In this document: positions 23,894 to 35,670 of the stretch, piece by piece
Position numbering within the stretch: position 1 is the first letter of the stretch
Layout: every line of letters starts with the position of its first letter
From: Oncomelania hupensis
Taxonomy: Eukaryota > Mollusca > Gastropoda > Littorinimorpha > Pomatiopsidae
Direction of reading: 5' to 3'
Length of the DNA stretch: 64,000 nucleotides
Assembly (NCBI GenBank): GCA_036898135.1
Contig: CM072513.1
Location: 12,675,102 to 12,739,101, forward strand
Notes under the pieces: model-generated
Database searches by the model: none
Told to the model about the DNA's origin: nothing
The model's input: the letters and a program-made list of their open reading frames with translations, nothing else
Made by a program: the position numbers and the translations under genes

Positions 23894-24248
23894 ATGCTCA
23901 AGTTGGGGGATTATGGTGGAACGTGGGGTGTGAAAGATTAGGCTGTGTACTAATGGAGTGGGAGGTGAACGGGGAGCGGAAGGTCAGCCAGTGACCAGCA
24001 GCAGTGGTGTCGTCTCGTGTCGTCTGCTTCTGCCGGTTACCAGGTAGATAAAACAGGAAAGGGAATGACAGCAAAGAGCGGCAGGAATGCTATGAAAGGG
24101 GCGACTATTTCCCATGGCGGTCCTTTTGCCTCATGCCATAACTATAAATTGTCTCCCCTTTCAAAAACCATTTACACCACATTTAGCAACTGTCAGCAAA
24201 AACAAACTTGGGGATTTAAAGCCGACGCATGGACAGTGAGGATTTTAA
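23894..24248. other. Unassigned sequence
   Basis: Between the LINE break and the 48-bp array. Nothing recognised. Confidence 0.35.
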
Positions 24249-24283
24249 GTACATGGACAGTACCATTTGAAAACCCATGCTTG

Positions 24284-24950
24284 TAGGTAGATATTCAATG
24301 TTTATATGGTCCAGCGGACTGCTAAGAGCGATAGATAGATATTCAATGTTTATATGGTCCAGCGGACTGCTAAGAGCGATAGATAAATATTCAATGTTTA
24401 TATGGTCCAGCGGACTGCTAGGAGCGATAGATAGATATTCAATGTTTATATGGTCCAGCGGACTGCTAGGAGCGATAGATAAATATTCAATGTTTATATG
24501 GTACAGCGGACTGCTAGGAGCGATAGATAAATATTCAATGTTTATATGGTACAGCGGACTGCTAAGAGCGATAGATAAATATTCAATGTTTATATGGTAC
24601 AGCGGACTGCTAGGAGCGATAGATAAATATTCAATGTTTATATGGTACAGCGGACTGCTAGGAGCGATAGATAGATATTCAATGTTTATATGGTCCAGCG
24701 GACTGCTAAGAGCGATAGATAGATATTCAATGTTTATATGGTCCAGCGGACTGCTAAGAGCGATAGATAGATATTCAATGTTTATATGGTCCAGCGGACT
24801 GCTAGGAGCGATAGATAGATATTCAATGTTTATATGGTCCAGCGGACTGCTAGGAGCGATAGATAGATATTCAATGTTTATATGGTCCAGCGGACTGCTA
24901 GGAGCGATAGATAGATATTCAATGTTTATTATGGTCCAGCGGACTGCTAA
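24284..24950. repeat. 48-bp minisatellite
   Basis: Fourteen units containing 'attcaatgtttatatggtcc' and 'agcggactgctaagagcgat', with interspersed 'tggtacagc' and 'ctaggagc' variants. The unit is 16 codons, which leaves long open frames on both strands (272 codons minus, 247 plus). Neither has non-repeat coding sequence. Similar 'acatggacagta' words flank the array at about 24250 and 24999. Confidence 0.97.
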
Positions 24951-25034
24951 GAGCCCTATCAGGACACCAATGCTTGCCAATAAGGTCTTAAAACACATGG
25001 ACAGTAAGCCTACCATCTGAAAGCACAAGACCAA

Positions 25035-25925
25035 GGGGTCAAGTCACGAACGTTTGTCCGTTGCTTTTAAACTCCGCTCCTGTCTTAAAAAAAGAGGAGT
25101 ACAAACACTTCATAGACTGTGGCGACCTTTTGACTTCTCAGATGTGTGTTCAGCTCAACCAATCTTTATTACCTCATAAAAGAACCACGACAGGCATAAG
25201 ATCGCGTGGTGTTGCAAACTTTCAAACACCAGTTTAAAGACATTTAGCTCACAGAGGTCAAGCAAACTACTGACCAGCGACAACTATGATAATACTGCAT
25301 TGCGTTGGATCACATGTAACAGCGACTGAAAGATGTTTAGTACGTTATGCCTGGTGCGCACGACTGTTCGCCTGCTCTTCAATGACGGAGGACGTCTAGT
25401 GGGCAAAAGCAAACATTTTTGCAAGCACCAGTGCACGCGTCTCCGTGGGAATGAAAAGTGAGGCAAGCAAAGATGCGTGCACGTATTTGGAACAAACATA
25501 ATTGGCCATGCAATCAAATCTCTAAAAAGCACAATTGTGTCGCCAAAAAAACTAGTTTTAAAATGGGCGTTACATCCATCTCAAAATTCTGTTGCAAGCC
25601 CAAACGTAGGCTACTTTGTTTCAAATATACTTTGAAGTCACCTGTATACATCAACATTATTTTTTTACTCAATCTGTAATGCATAAGCTGCTTGGGTTAA
25701 ACGCCTGCAAGTTTAAGGAATAGTTCCTAGGTTTTAGTATTCAAACATGCACCGACGTCGAGATTCGCCTCACCTGACCTACGTTTGCAAACTGTAATGT
25801 TTGTACACATAAAGGGTAAAATATTGTGTTCTACTTCTTAAATTGAACTGACTTCCAGCTGTAGTAACGCTAGCATTTTGACTTTTCCTTTTGATGCCCT
25901 GACACGGTAAAGAGCCGCATTCAGA
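25035..25925. other. Unassigned sequence
   Basis: No gene, RNA or repeat recognised. Two short frames (25284-25532 minus, 25458-25679 plus) lack domains. Confidence 0.35.
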
Positions 25926-26150
25926 ACCTATGAGGGTATCAGCTAACCGTGGCTAAACACTCCAGGTATCTGTGAACGTTGTGTGACAATGTGGAGGTAT
26001 CAGTTAACTATGGCTGCAGACTCCAGGTATCATAGCATCCTGTATTATTATCTGTGAACGTTGTGTGCCAATGTAAGGGTATTAGTTAACTGTGGCTGAA
26101 GACTCGGGATATATGTCAGCGTTGTGTGACGATGTAGGGGTATCGTTCAC
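25926..26150. repeat. Degenerate ~80-bp tandem repeat, three copies
   Basis: Blocks of the form 'gtatcagttaactatggctg ... ctgtgaacgttgtgtgacaa' recur three times with spacing of about 70-90 bases and clear divergence. Confidence 0.65.
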
Positions 26151-26484
26151 GATAAACTGTGGTTCGCTGGTGTCCATTTTCCTCCTGTGTGCCTCTGCAG
26201 TGGCTGGCAAATGGGCAGACCTGAATGAATAATGCTCGCCTGGCCTATCTGATCCTACACAATGGGGGAAAGGGAGGGGTGGAAAGAAGGACAGGAAAGG
26301 AAAGAATGGTAGATAGAAATGGTTAGGGTTAGATAGGGATGGGATGGTGAGGGTTAGATAGGGATGGGGTGTTGGGGTGAGCGGAAGGGGCGGGGAAAAG
26401 GGACACGGTAGAAAGGGAGAAAGGACAGAAAGAAAGAAAGACAGGGAGGGAAACAATGACGGAACCAACGGGAGGTACCCAACG
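26151..26484. other. Purine-rich sequence
   Basis: A GGA/AGG-rich stretch with two 'agggttagatagggatggg' repeats at 26320-26370. No gene seen. The minus-strand 156-codon frame is Pro/Phe/Ser-rich low complexity. Confidence 0.5.
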
Positions 26485-26836
26485 TCATTGTAGAATCTAC
26501 CTGTCTTTGTGGGACAAGAATATTGTAGAATATACCTGTCCTTGTGGGACAAGAATATTGTAGAATATACCTGTCCTTGTGGGACAAGAATATTGTAGAG
26601 TCTACCTGTCCTTGTGGGACAAGAATATTGTAGAATCTACCTGTCCTTGTGGGACAAGAATATTGTAGAATCTACCTGTCCTTGTGGGACAAGAATATTG
26701 TAGAGTCTACCTGTCCTTGTGGGACAAGAATATTGTAGAATCTACCTGTCCTTGTGGGACAAGAATATTGTAGAGTCTACCTGTCCTTGTGGGACAAGAA
26801 TATTGTAGAATCTACCTGTCCTTGTGGGACAAGAAC
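26485..26836. repeat. 35-bp minisatellite
   Basis: About ten units containing 'aatattgtagaatctacctg' and 'tccttgtgggacaag', with alternating 'agaatc', 'agaata' and 'agagtc' variants. Confidence 0.97.
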
Positions 26837-27063
26837 TACAGGAGGAGAACACGTTGGCTATTTTCTATTTGACCGACGTCAACGTTTCCGTTTTGTATTA
26901 AAAAACATTAGTGTGGACCCTAATACCGCATAAAATAAAATAAAATAAAATAAACAAATAAAACTTGTCCAGAACGTCACAACTCTCAAAATAAGCTGTG
27001 AAATCACTAACAAACAATTTGAGATGTTCGCCATAAATCACGCCAAAGGCTATAGGGCTATAA

Positions 27064-27129
27064 TAGATAACCAAAGTGAGACGCGTCACAGGCATAGGCG
27101 CTCGCGTATCCAGATACAAGCGCCTGTGG
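27064..27129. mobile_element. Half of a palindromic element
   Basis: 'agataaccaaagtgagacgc' through 'atacaagcgcctgtgg' matches one arm of the palindrome at 60820-60990. Here only the centre-to-right arm is present, without its complementary left arm. Confidence 0.65.
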
Positions 27130-27769
27130 TTTCTTGGCATGTGTTTGTCACCCTAACGAAACAGGGGAAAGTAACCCAACACTCCCTGCGAGCTGGGGCG
27201 GCGCTGTCGGAGAGTTATCGGTCTTCGCCTCCATAAAGATGTCGCTTCTGCTCAAAGGAAACGCGGCTACCGGATATAAAATCTTTCCAACAGGCTACTA
27301 TCACAAGCAGGAGGAGGAGGAGGAGGAACGAGGGACTAAAGGTAGGAAGGAAGAGGAGGAGAAGATGGATGATGAAAGGAGAAGAGGAGGATTAAGAAAG
27401 TCCGCCAAGGAAAGGTAGCCTAGATGGAGAACATTGACAAACATTGACGCAGTGCTCTTACGCCGCATGCACGCGCGATACTAGCACAAAAGCGTGTTCT
27501 AGACGTTTCTTTGAGGTTCAACAGACACAAAGTAGTTTGCAGATGCCTTGCAGGATCGAACTTACAAGCCAGAGACCCACGCTTGCGGTATTGACCACTG
27601 AGCTAGTGAAGACTGGGATATGTTCTTAGTCAAAACAGCGAAGGTTGGTGTTGAGTAAGGGCGCTGGCATTTGGATGTAAGAGAAGTAGGCCTATACTTA
27701 TAGGCGCTTCTTACCTCCAAATATTTAGCGCCTGTTGCATAAAGTAAGTAGCAGTCTGTGCTGAGGTAA
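27130..27769. other. Unassigned sequence
   Basis: A GAGGAG-rich patch at 27310-27410 gives a 94-codon Glu/Lys/Arg-rich frame (27134-27418) with no recognisable domain. Nothing else was identified. Confidence 0.35.
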
Positions 27770-27930
27770 GGGATCAGAGGTAAGAGACAAGAGGTAACAG
27801 ACCAGTGGTAAGATACCAGAGGTGAGTGACCAGTGGTAAGATACCAGAGGTAAGAGACCAGTGGTAAGATACCAGAGGTGAGTGACCAAAGGCAAGAGAG
27901 CAAATTGAGAGAAAAGAGACCAGAGGTAAG
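27770..27930. repeat. Degenerate ~30-bp minisatellite
   Basis: Units such as 'gaccagtggtaagatacca' plus 'gaggtgagt/aagag', five to six copies with variation. Confidence 0.85.
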
Positions 27931-28496
27931 AGAAGTACCCTGACTATAACATTAAAACTGATGTTATCACACAGTGTACGGCAGGAACTTGACTTTAGCG
28001 TACACAGGAAATAATCCATTTCAATGAGAGCGGTGGGGCAGAGAAAAATGACCAGGTCCTTGAAATGGCGATTTTTCTTGTAGAGTTTGAAATAGGCGCC
28101 TTTAGACCTCACTATTCACAACTTTCCGGCACCTCTCATAAAAACTCGTGGGTATCGCCATTATAAATTAAAACGAGGTTACTATGAAACCAAGTTCCGG
28201 TTTGGCTTGTTTTGCTTTTATCAAAGCTTGATGCGTGACTTTTAACTAATGGCAAATTGCCGAAAACGACGATTGTTAGAGCCAGAAAACGAGTGGGATA
28301 AGTATAAAAACGGTGGAGGAAGTACATGCTCAGTGAAAGAATGCAAAAAACAATCGTAGAGGCCTGTATTTGTGGCGACTTCGGAGGTGCGTCGGTCATC
28401 GACAGAAAGTGAAACAGGACCTGAAGACTCTTGTAGTTTTCCATAGCTTCGCCGTCGCAACCTTCACAAAACACGAAGTAGTTGACTATGTTAGGC
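27931..28496. other. Unassigned sequence
   Basis: A 112-codon frame on the minus strand (28136-28474) has hydrophobic stretches but no known motif. I do not call it a gene. Confidence 0.3.
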
Positions 28497-28708
28497 GAGC
28501 GTTGTGGCCAAGTGGGCTAAGGCGGGACTAACTTGCCTTGTCCACAAGTCAGAAACCAATGGCGCCTGACAGGTGTGGGTTCGAGCCAGCATCTGGGCGT
28601 TATGTTTTTTCGAATATTTTTCAAAAATTCACAAATAATGTTAGGTAGGTACGGTTTAGGCGCGCCACTGGCGATAGAAAGGGATAATAAACTGCAGCAA
28701 AAAAAAAT
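28497..28708 (+). mobile_element. tRNA-Leu-derived SINE, copy 1
   Basis: The head is tRNA-Leu-like: A-box 'tggccaagtgggctaaggc', long variable-arm region, B-box 'gggttcgagcc'. It is followed by body sequence shared with 32646-32936 and 57690-58019 ('catctgggcgttatg', 'aggcgcgccactgg', 'ataataaactgc') and an A-rich end. This copy lacks the 'ttctccgggtactccgg' core present in the other two, so it is internally deleted. Confidence 0.8.
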
Positions 28709-30146
28709 ATATGTGAGGGTACGATACTGGTGGCCAGTTACACATGTTATTATTCTTGAATATTTGGAAATAACTCACTAAAACACGCGGAGAAAGAAAC
28801 CGGAAGTATGTTTCATTGAGGGGATTCCCGTTGGTGCATAGGATAGCAGAAAAGTGTAAATACCAAGAGACAAGTATGCTTTTATCTAAGAGACAAGTAT
28901 GTTACACATCAAGAGACGAAGTAGGCCTATGTTACACTGTTATACTGTTTTTCCTCCTGGGCCTAACCGGGCATATAAATAGCTGTGAATATGATTTTGC
29001 TATTCTATTTGTCTTTTCGGTCATTTGTGTACATAGTTGTAAATTGTAATTTGTGTACATAAGTGTAAATAATTTGTACCCTTACTGTTCTGTCTTTTGG
29101 TGTATTGTAGCGAAAGCGATGTTTTATCGAGTGCATGTACTTATATGTAATGACTATGTAAAGCGTGGTGAGTCTGGTCATAGGCTGGAGTACCCGCTAT
29201 ATAAAAATCCGTTATTATTATTATTATTACACCCCGAGGACATTTCAACTGACCGTTCTGCTTCCAGCAGTTAGTTACTTTTGGCCGCCTTGTCGCTTGC
29301 AGTGAGCAGGCTTAGAAGTGATGTTCTTAACTAATTGCCGTTCTTAAATATAGATTATGATTTCTCTTTAAAGTTGAACTGGATTACGGCGTCCCTTTAG
29401 TTTAAGTCGTTGAGGTTTTGGGAACAATGAGCACGTACTTTTTGCAAGGAAATAAAGTTTTAATACGACCGTTATTGAAATGTTTGAATCACGCGCTTTT
29501 TCTTCAATCGAAATCAAAGTGCGGCGATCTGAGGACCGCTATCAATCATTGTTATACACTTAGTCACACAATGCAATGATTTGTTCAACAAGCAACATCG
29601 CACGTTCTTTGGGTAGCCATTTCTCGCCACAGGCTCTGTTATTCCCCCTATCAGCCGCTCAGACCCCAACCTTCCCCCCCCCCTCCCCTTTTTTTTAAAA
29701 TCCCAAAACAAACAAATAAATAAATAAAAATGTGTTCATTGTGACTTTCACAGATCGAGGGACCAAGATCTACAGTAATGACTAGCACAAAAGGAATGCG
29801 ATTTGCCTACTGCATCATTCCAAAAGGAGAAATCAAACTGAGGACAAGTAGGCTACTTTGAAGAAAGTGACTTCAAAATTCTTTAATAAAACTGTTTGAA
29901 ACTGTGGTTAGCTGCTTTGCGCATTCCTCGATCGCTGACTCTCCTATGCAGATGATTTCCATGGCATTTCACAGACATGATGGCTTTATCAGCTGCGTTT
30001 TGAAGTGACAAGGAGTGCTCTGAAGTGCCATCCGTCGTGCAGTTGTTGTTAAGCGGATTATCAGTCATGTTGGGTTTACCCTGGGACTGGTCTCCGTACC
30101 TACTGTTTGCGCATTCTTCATCAGGCACGTCGCACATTGATCAAAT
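28709..30146. other. Unassigned sequence with one retroposon-like tail
   Basis: No gene recognised. 'cccgctatataaaaatccg' followed by (TTA)n at about 29200-29229 resembles an L2/CR1-type 3' tail. C- and T-runs lie at 29680-29700. Short frames only. Confidence 0.35.
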
Positions 30147-30535
30147 AGTGGTTACGTAGGGGTAGCATAGACACCGGTTATACAAACAGTGGCTACGTAG
30201 GGGTAGCATAGACACCGGCTATACAAATTGTGGCTACGTAGGGGTAGCATAGACACCGGCTATACAAATAGTGGCTACGTAGGGGTAGCATAGACACCGG
30301 CAATACAAATAGTGGCTACGTAGGGGTAGCATAGACACCGGCTATACAAATAGTGGCTACGTAGGGGTAGCATAGACACCGGCAATACAAATAGTGGCTA
30401 CGTAGGGGTAGCATAGACACCGGCTATGCAAATAGTGGCTACGTAGGGGTAGCATAGACACCGGCTATACAAATAGTGGCTATGTAGAGGTAGCATAGAC
30501 ACCGGCTATAGAAATAGTGGCTACGTAGGGGTAGC

Positions 30536-31600
30536 AGAGCTGCCAACCCCCAAAAAAGTTTTCAGTAGCAAAAATTCTGAATTTCAGTAGTTTTATGACA
30601 TTTTCAGTAGCCATACGTCCTCGCTTTTTTTTTTTTTTTAACGAAGACATGCATATACACACACACTACTAAACAAGCACAGTTGCAAGGAAAGATGACA
30701 CACTTCATACAATACTCCACATTTACTGAACTTGCTCTATTCTCTCTCTGGGAACATGTCTAGTCTTTAGCAAGGCCCAATCTGGTGGCAGCCTTGCACT
30801 TTCACATGCAAAGCTCTTGGCAACTTGGGAGTCCGGGAACATTGCCTTCACTAACTTACTGAAGTGATCTGCTACCGACGCAGGCAAATTGTGCTCTGCA
30901 ACGAAGGTCGTGAAGAGTGTTTCCGCACGAATTATTGAGAGATCCATATCGGGCTGGAAGAAGGTGGCTACCGACTGAACAGGGACTAACTTTTCTGGAT
31001 CAGGGCAACGACTTTTGTGACGATTGCCATTCACGTGTCGCGTCACATCGTGGAAGCCGCCATGTTGTATGCTAAAATCTGCCAAGCACGCTGTACAATA
31101 CACGCTGTGTTTTGATCTCGATGACGCAGTGATGCACGGAAATTTTTCAGAATACTCTTTCCTGTACTCTTGATTTGCTGTCCTCTTCTTTTTTTCTGGG
31201 CTTTCATCGCTAGTTTTCTTTCTTTTTGGCATCACGGATTCAAACTAAGCCGCACACAAACTTTTCTTCTCGCAGTGTAGAAAGTGACCCGGAAACGAAA
31301 GTGTCACAGAAAGGTCGAGGTTTTGTGCAGCGATTGGCCGTTTGCAAAACCACTTCACGGTGATTGGTCGAATTTCCTAACATGCACTGGGAGCGTGATC
31401 TATTACTCCGTGCACGTAAACCGAATGACCGTGACCTTGAGGTGCTACGGGATGCACAGGCGCTCAATAAAACTCGTTAAAACTGTAATACTATCGTCGA
31501 AAATTGACTTTCCGTAGTAAATTTTCGATTTGCGTAGCTCCGTAGCCGCGTATTCATTTCCGGAGTAAACTACGGAAATTCCGTAGTAGTTGGCAGCTCT
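30536..31600 (-). mobile_element. Deleted hAT transposon in the satellite
   Basis: Perfect 12-bp terminal inverted repeats 'agagctgccaac' / 'gttggcagctct' and a perfect 8-bp target duplication 'ggggtagc' (30528-30535 and 31601-31608) define a 1,065-bp insertion. Sub-terminal regions carry repeated 'cagtag' (left) and 'ccgtag' (right) words. It encodes only the N-terminal zinc-finger part of a transposase, so it would need an outside enzyme to move. The duplicated 8 bp is a piece of the satellite unit, so the array existed first. Confidence 0.9.
30723..31235 (-). CDS. N-terminal hAT transposase fragment with BED-type zinc finger
   Basis: A 170-codon frame, uninterrupted from ATG to stop. The N-terminus is basic ('MMPKRKK', 'PEKKKR', about residues 1-18) and looks like a nuclear-localisation signal. 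A zinc finger follows with Cys47-x2-Cys50-x16-His67-x5-His73, and then 'SIIRAETLFTTFVAEHNLP' and 'LVKAMFPDSQVAKSFACES'. This arrangement is typical of the start of a hAT-superfamily transposase group that is common in aquatic animals. The RNase-H-like catalytic core and dimerisation region are absent, and the frame ends shortly after the conserved block. It would bind DNA at most. Whether it is expressed is unknown. It is a relic or repressor-like truncated product, not a host gene. Confidence 0.75.
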   Translation of the reverse strand: MMPKRKKTSDESPEKKKRTANQEYRKEYSEKFPCITASSRSKHSVYCTACLADFSIQHGGFHDVTRHVNGNRHKSRCPDPEKLVPVQSVATFFQPDMDLSIIRAETLFTTFVAEHNLPASVADHFSKLVKAMFPDSQVAKSFACESARLPPDWALLKTRHVPRERIEQVQ

Positions 31601-32645
31601 GGGGTAGCATATACACCGGCTATACAAATAGTGGCTACGTAGAGGTAGCATAGACACCGGCTATAGAAATAGTGGCTACGTAGGGGTAGCATATACACCG
31701 GCTATACAAATAGTGGCTACGTAGAGGTAGCATAGACACCGGCTATAGAAATAGTGGCTACGAAGGGGTAGCATAGACACCGGCTATACAAATAGTGGCT
31801 ACGTAGAGGTAGCATAGACACCGGCTATACAAATTGTGGCTACGTAGGGGTAGCATAGACACCGGCTATACAAATAGTGGCTACGTAGAGGTAGCATAGA
31901 CACCGGCTATAGAAATAGTGGCTATGTAGGGGTAGCATAGACACCGGCTATACAAATAGTGGCTACGTAGGGGTAGCATAGACACCGGCTATACAAATAG
32001 TGGCTACGTAGGGGTAGCATAGACACCGGCTATACAAATAGTGGCTACGTAGAGGTAGCATAGACACCGGCTATAGAAATAGTGGCTACGTAGGGGTAGC
32101 ATATACACCGGCTATACAAATAGTGGCTATGTAGAGGTAGCATAGACACCGGCTATAGAAATAGTGGCTACGTAGAGGTAGCATAGACACCGGCTATACA
32201 AATTGTGGCTACGTAGGGGTAGCATAGACACCGGCTATACAAATTGTGGCTACGTAGGGGTAGCATAGACACCGGCTATAGAAATAGTGGCTACGTAGGG
32301 GTAGCATAGACACCGGCAATACAAATAGTGGCTACGTAGAGGTAGCATAGACACCGGCTATACAAATAGTGGCTACGTAGGGGTAGCATATACACCGGCT
32401 ATAGTGGATTTGTTTTGGGAAGGTGGGGGTGGGGTGGAAAGGCTTCATTTCTTATTTGATTACGAGTAGTACTTTGCTGGCGCCAATCTCAGTTGTTTTG
32501 CAAAGATCTTAGGACTATGCTGAACTTTCTATAAAATGTAGTGTGAAAACCAGGAGTCCATAGGGCCAGAACCTGCAAACAACTAAAGTAGAAATGGCAG
32601 ACACAATGCCTGTGTAGAGCGCACGAACACTGAGGAAGCGTGGTG

Positions 32646-32936
32646 GCGTTGTAGCCGAGTGGTCTAAGGCGGGTCTAACTTGCCTTGTCCACAGGCCACA
32701 AACCAATGGCGCCTGAAAGGCGTGGGATCGATCCAGCTTTCCAATGTTATTTACTTTCGACTCGGGGAACGCCTCGTAGGATTCCTCCGGGTACTCCGGT
32801 TTGCTCCCCCAAGCAAAATTTAAAAAACTCAACTAATTAGATTGGGTTTGGGTGCGCCACCGGCTGCGACTTTGCCTTCACCAGAGGAGGCGGACCAGAA
32901 TATCACCATAAAAAGGGACAATAAAGTGCAAAAAGA
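32646..32936 (+). mobile_element. tRNA-Leu-derived SINE, copy 2
   Basis: A-box 'tagccgagtggtctaaggc', B-box-like 'gggatcgatcc', then 'tatttactttcgactcgggg', core 'cctccgggtactccggttt', 'gtgcgccaccggctgcgac' and 'acaataaagtgcaaaaa'. It matches the 57.7-kb copy along its length. Confidence 0.82.
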
Positions 32937-32974
32937 ATATTTTAAAAATTTCAAAACATCCCAAATGTAAAATG

Positions 32975-33012
32975 TGCCTTGAGTTGTGCCTTGTGCTGGA
33001 AAAGCGCTATGT
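32975..33012 (+). mobile_element. L2-type retroposon tail
   Basis: 'ttgtgctggaaaagcgctat' plus 'gtaagagca' matches the 3' tail of the element at 37914-38225. The 43-bp minisatellite begins immediately after it. Confidence 0.6.
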
Positions 33013-33577
33013 AAGAGCAATTGTTAAAGGGGCTGAAGCTGGACCAGTGGACACGCTAAGCAGTTGTTAAAGGAGCTGAAGCTGGACCTGTGGACACGCT
33101 AAGCAATTGTTAAAGGAGCTAAAGCTGGACCTGTGGACACGCTAAGCAATTGTTAAAGGAGCTGAAGCTGGACCTGTGGACACGCTAAGCAATTGTTAAA
33201 GGAGCTAAAGCTGGACCTGTGGACACGCTAAGCAATTGTTAAAGGAGCTGAAGCTGGACCTGTGGACACGCTAAGCAATTGTTAAAGGAGCTGAAGCTGG
33301 ACCAGTGGACACGCTAAGCAATTGTTAAAGGAGCTGAAGCTGGACCTGTGGACACGCTAAGCAATTGTTAAAGGAGCTGAAGCTGGACCTGTGGACACGC
33401 TAAGCAATTGTTAAAGGAGCTGAAGCTGGACCTGTGGACACGCTAAGCAATTGTTAAAGGAGCTGAAGCTGGACCTGTGGACACGCTAAGCAATTGTTAA
33501 AGGAGCTGAAGCTGGACCTGTGGACACGCTAAGCAATTGTTAAAGGAGCTGAAGCTGGACCTGTGGACACGCTAAGC
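33013..33577. repeat. 43-bp minisatellite
   Basis: Thirteen units containing 'aattgttaaaggagctgaag' and 'ctggacctgtggacacgctaa'-type sequence, nearly identical. The first unit differs slightly ('ggggctgaag', 'accagtgg'). Confidence 0.97.
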
Positions 33578-33734
33578 AATGTTTCCCCTGTATAAAGGGC
33601 CTCCCTTTGACCACACCCCCTTCACAGATCCTGTTATCAGTCACAGTGAGTGTTGCTCCACTGCAAGCTTACAACAACAAATAACTCTTTGGAAAGTACA
33701 GCTATTTTTTAATGAAATGAATAAATTCCGTACT

Positions 33735-34030
33735 TTGTGTGCCTGTTATCAGCAAGGCTATAGCCAACATTCCGTAGTTTGTGTGCCTGTTATTAGCAAG
33801 GCTATAGCCAACATTCCATACTTTGTGTGCCTGTTATCAGCAAGGATATACTCAACATTCCGAACTTTGTGTGCCTATTATCAGCAAGGCTATAGCCAAC
33901 ATTCCGTAGTTTGTGTGCCTGTTATCAGCAAGGCTATAGCCAACATTCCATAGTTTGTGTGCCTGTTATCAGCAAGGCTATAGCCAACATTCCATAGTTT
34001 GTGTGCCTGTTATCAGCAAGGCCATAGCCA
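33735..34030. repeat. 44-bp minisatellite
   Basis: Seven units containing 'tttgtgtgcctgttatcagc' and 'aaggctatagccaacattcc'. The last unit diverges. Confidence 0.96.
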
Positions 34031-35261
34031 ACAGTCTGGAGCTAAACATAGCCTCTACCAAAGCCGGTAAGAGATAGAACCCGTAAAAACCTTGCCTTCC
34101 AATCGGAGCCTTTTAAGTATAGTGCTTGTGCGAGCCCTCATCTTGCACCTTGTATGTTGTAACCCGGTTGGTGGAATAAAAGCTCTATTAAAACTAGTAA
34201 TGTTTCTGACATCCAACTACGCACGCCTGTGGTTTGATCGTATTGGTTGCTCCCCTAATGGGTTTGGACACCTCTTGCCGTGGTAGGGCCATAGTCTGCC
34301 TAATCGCACTTGTTCTGCTTTTTTAAGTATGCACAGTCGCTTCAATTGCAGTCAGCCAAGCTTGAAAGAAAAGCAAAATTGCGATAACGGTTGAACGAGA
34401 GAGTTTGGGATTTGTATTTAAGAAAACGAAGAACAAATTGTGTCTTTTTTTTTAATCATTGGATTATTGTAACGTACAGGCAAAAGAAGGACAAGCAGAA
34501 GTCTAAAATGGATTGGATAACCCCCCCCCACACACACACACACATACACACACACACACACATACATGCAAACCCACTTACACATATGTACTTACCAAAA
34601 AAAAAGATGACGTCATAACTCCAGGTAATGTGGAGTTCAATGTCAATTATAACTAAACTAAACTTATGTAAACCAAATTTAACTAAAAGATAACAACACT
34701 TACAAGGTACATGCGGAAGAAAAGTATAAAGCAACACAAACGTAGATCTACTTAGTGACTGCAGCCTACCAACTGAACACTGACAAAACCACGTCCACTG
34801 CCAAATAAATCTCTGTTGGCTACTGCAGCAACTGGACACAACGGTCATTGTGAAGTGGGACAGATCGTAATTTAGGCCAGCAGCCTGCTACCATATTGTA
34901 TTGTTTGTTTGTATTATGTTCTGTTGTATTGTACTCGTTGGATGAAGATTAATACAGCGTTTAACACTAAGTGGGTGTGTGTGCGTGTGTGCGTGTGTGT
35001 GTAAGGAATGACCATACAAGAGATGTGAGGGATGGACACTGTAGTGCAGTAGAAGGATTTACAATCCCTTCGGGCACACCTTATCAGCATCTGCCAACGG
35101 CCAAACAATTTTACATTAAAGTATAAATGACGACCGTCTTCAGCCTCATACACTCTGAATGAAGCAGGCTATTTATTATGCACAACGAGTATCAGTGTCC
35201 TGTGCAGACGAGTTTCTCAAGTCTTTTGGTTATAAAGAAACACAGGGTAGCTTTGTCCAGC
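34031..35261. other. Unassigned sequence with (CA)n and (GT)n
   Basis: Contains (CA)n at 34530-34572 and (GT)n at 34974-35002. No gene or family recognised. A 130-codon minus frame (34456-34848) runs into the (CA)n and has no domain. Confidence 0.4.
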
Positions 35262-35670
35262 GTTTGTAACAAACGTCAATACACCACTGAAAACTTGTAG
35301 CAAACGTCAAAACACCATTGAAGACTTGTAGCAAACGTCAATACACCACTGAAAACTTGTAACAAACGTCAATACACCACTGAAGACTTGTAGCAAACGT
35401 CAATACACCACTGAAAACTTGTAACAAACGTCAATACACCACTGAAGACTTGTAGCAAACATCAATACATCACTGAAGACTTGTAGTTAACGTCAATACA
35501 TCACTGAAGACTTGTAGTTAACGTCAATACATCACTGAAGACTTGTAGCTAACATCAATACACCACTGAAGACTTGTAGCAAACGTCAATACATCACTGA
35601 GATTTGTAGCAAACGTCAATACATCACTGAAGACTTGTAGCAAACGTCAATACATCACTGAAGACTTGTG
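35262..35670. repeat. 31-bp minisatellite
   Basis: About 13 units containing 'cttgtagcaaacgtcaatac' and 'accactgaaga', with 'aac', 'agtt' and 'acat' variants. Confidence 0.96.

Larger units (their letters stand above)
30147..32405. repeat. 41-bp satellite, split by a hAT insertion
   Basis: About 29 units containing 'ggctacgtaggggtagcata' and 'gacaccggctatacaaatagt'. The array runs 30147-30535 and resumes 31601-32405 around the hAT element. In the right part 'gtagagg...tatagaaat' units tend to alternate with 'gtagggg...tatacaaat' units, which suggests dimeric higher-order amplification. Confidence 0.96.

Noticed and set aside
24301..24950. Shared 13-mer 'ggtccagcggact' between the 48-bp satellite and the retroposon 3' end
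   Set aside because: Similarity stops on both sides after 13 bases. With this many repeat families, one such match could be chance.
24216..25034. 272-codon minus and 247-codon plus open frames
   Set aside because: Both consist of a 48-bp tandem repeat whose length is a multiple of three and which lacks stops on both strands. There is no unique domain.
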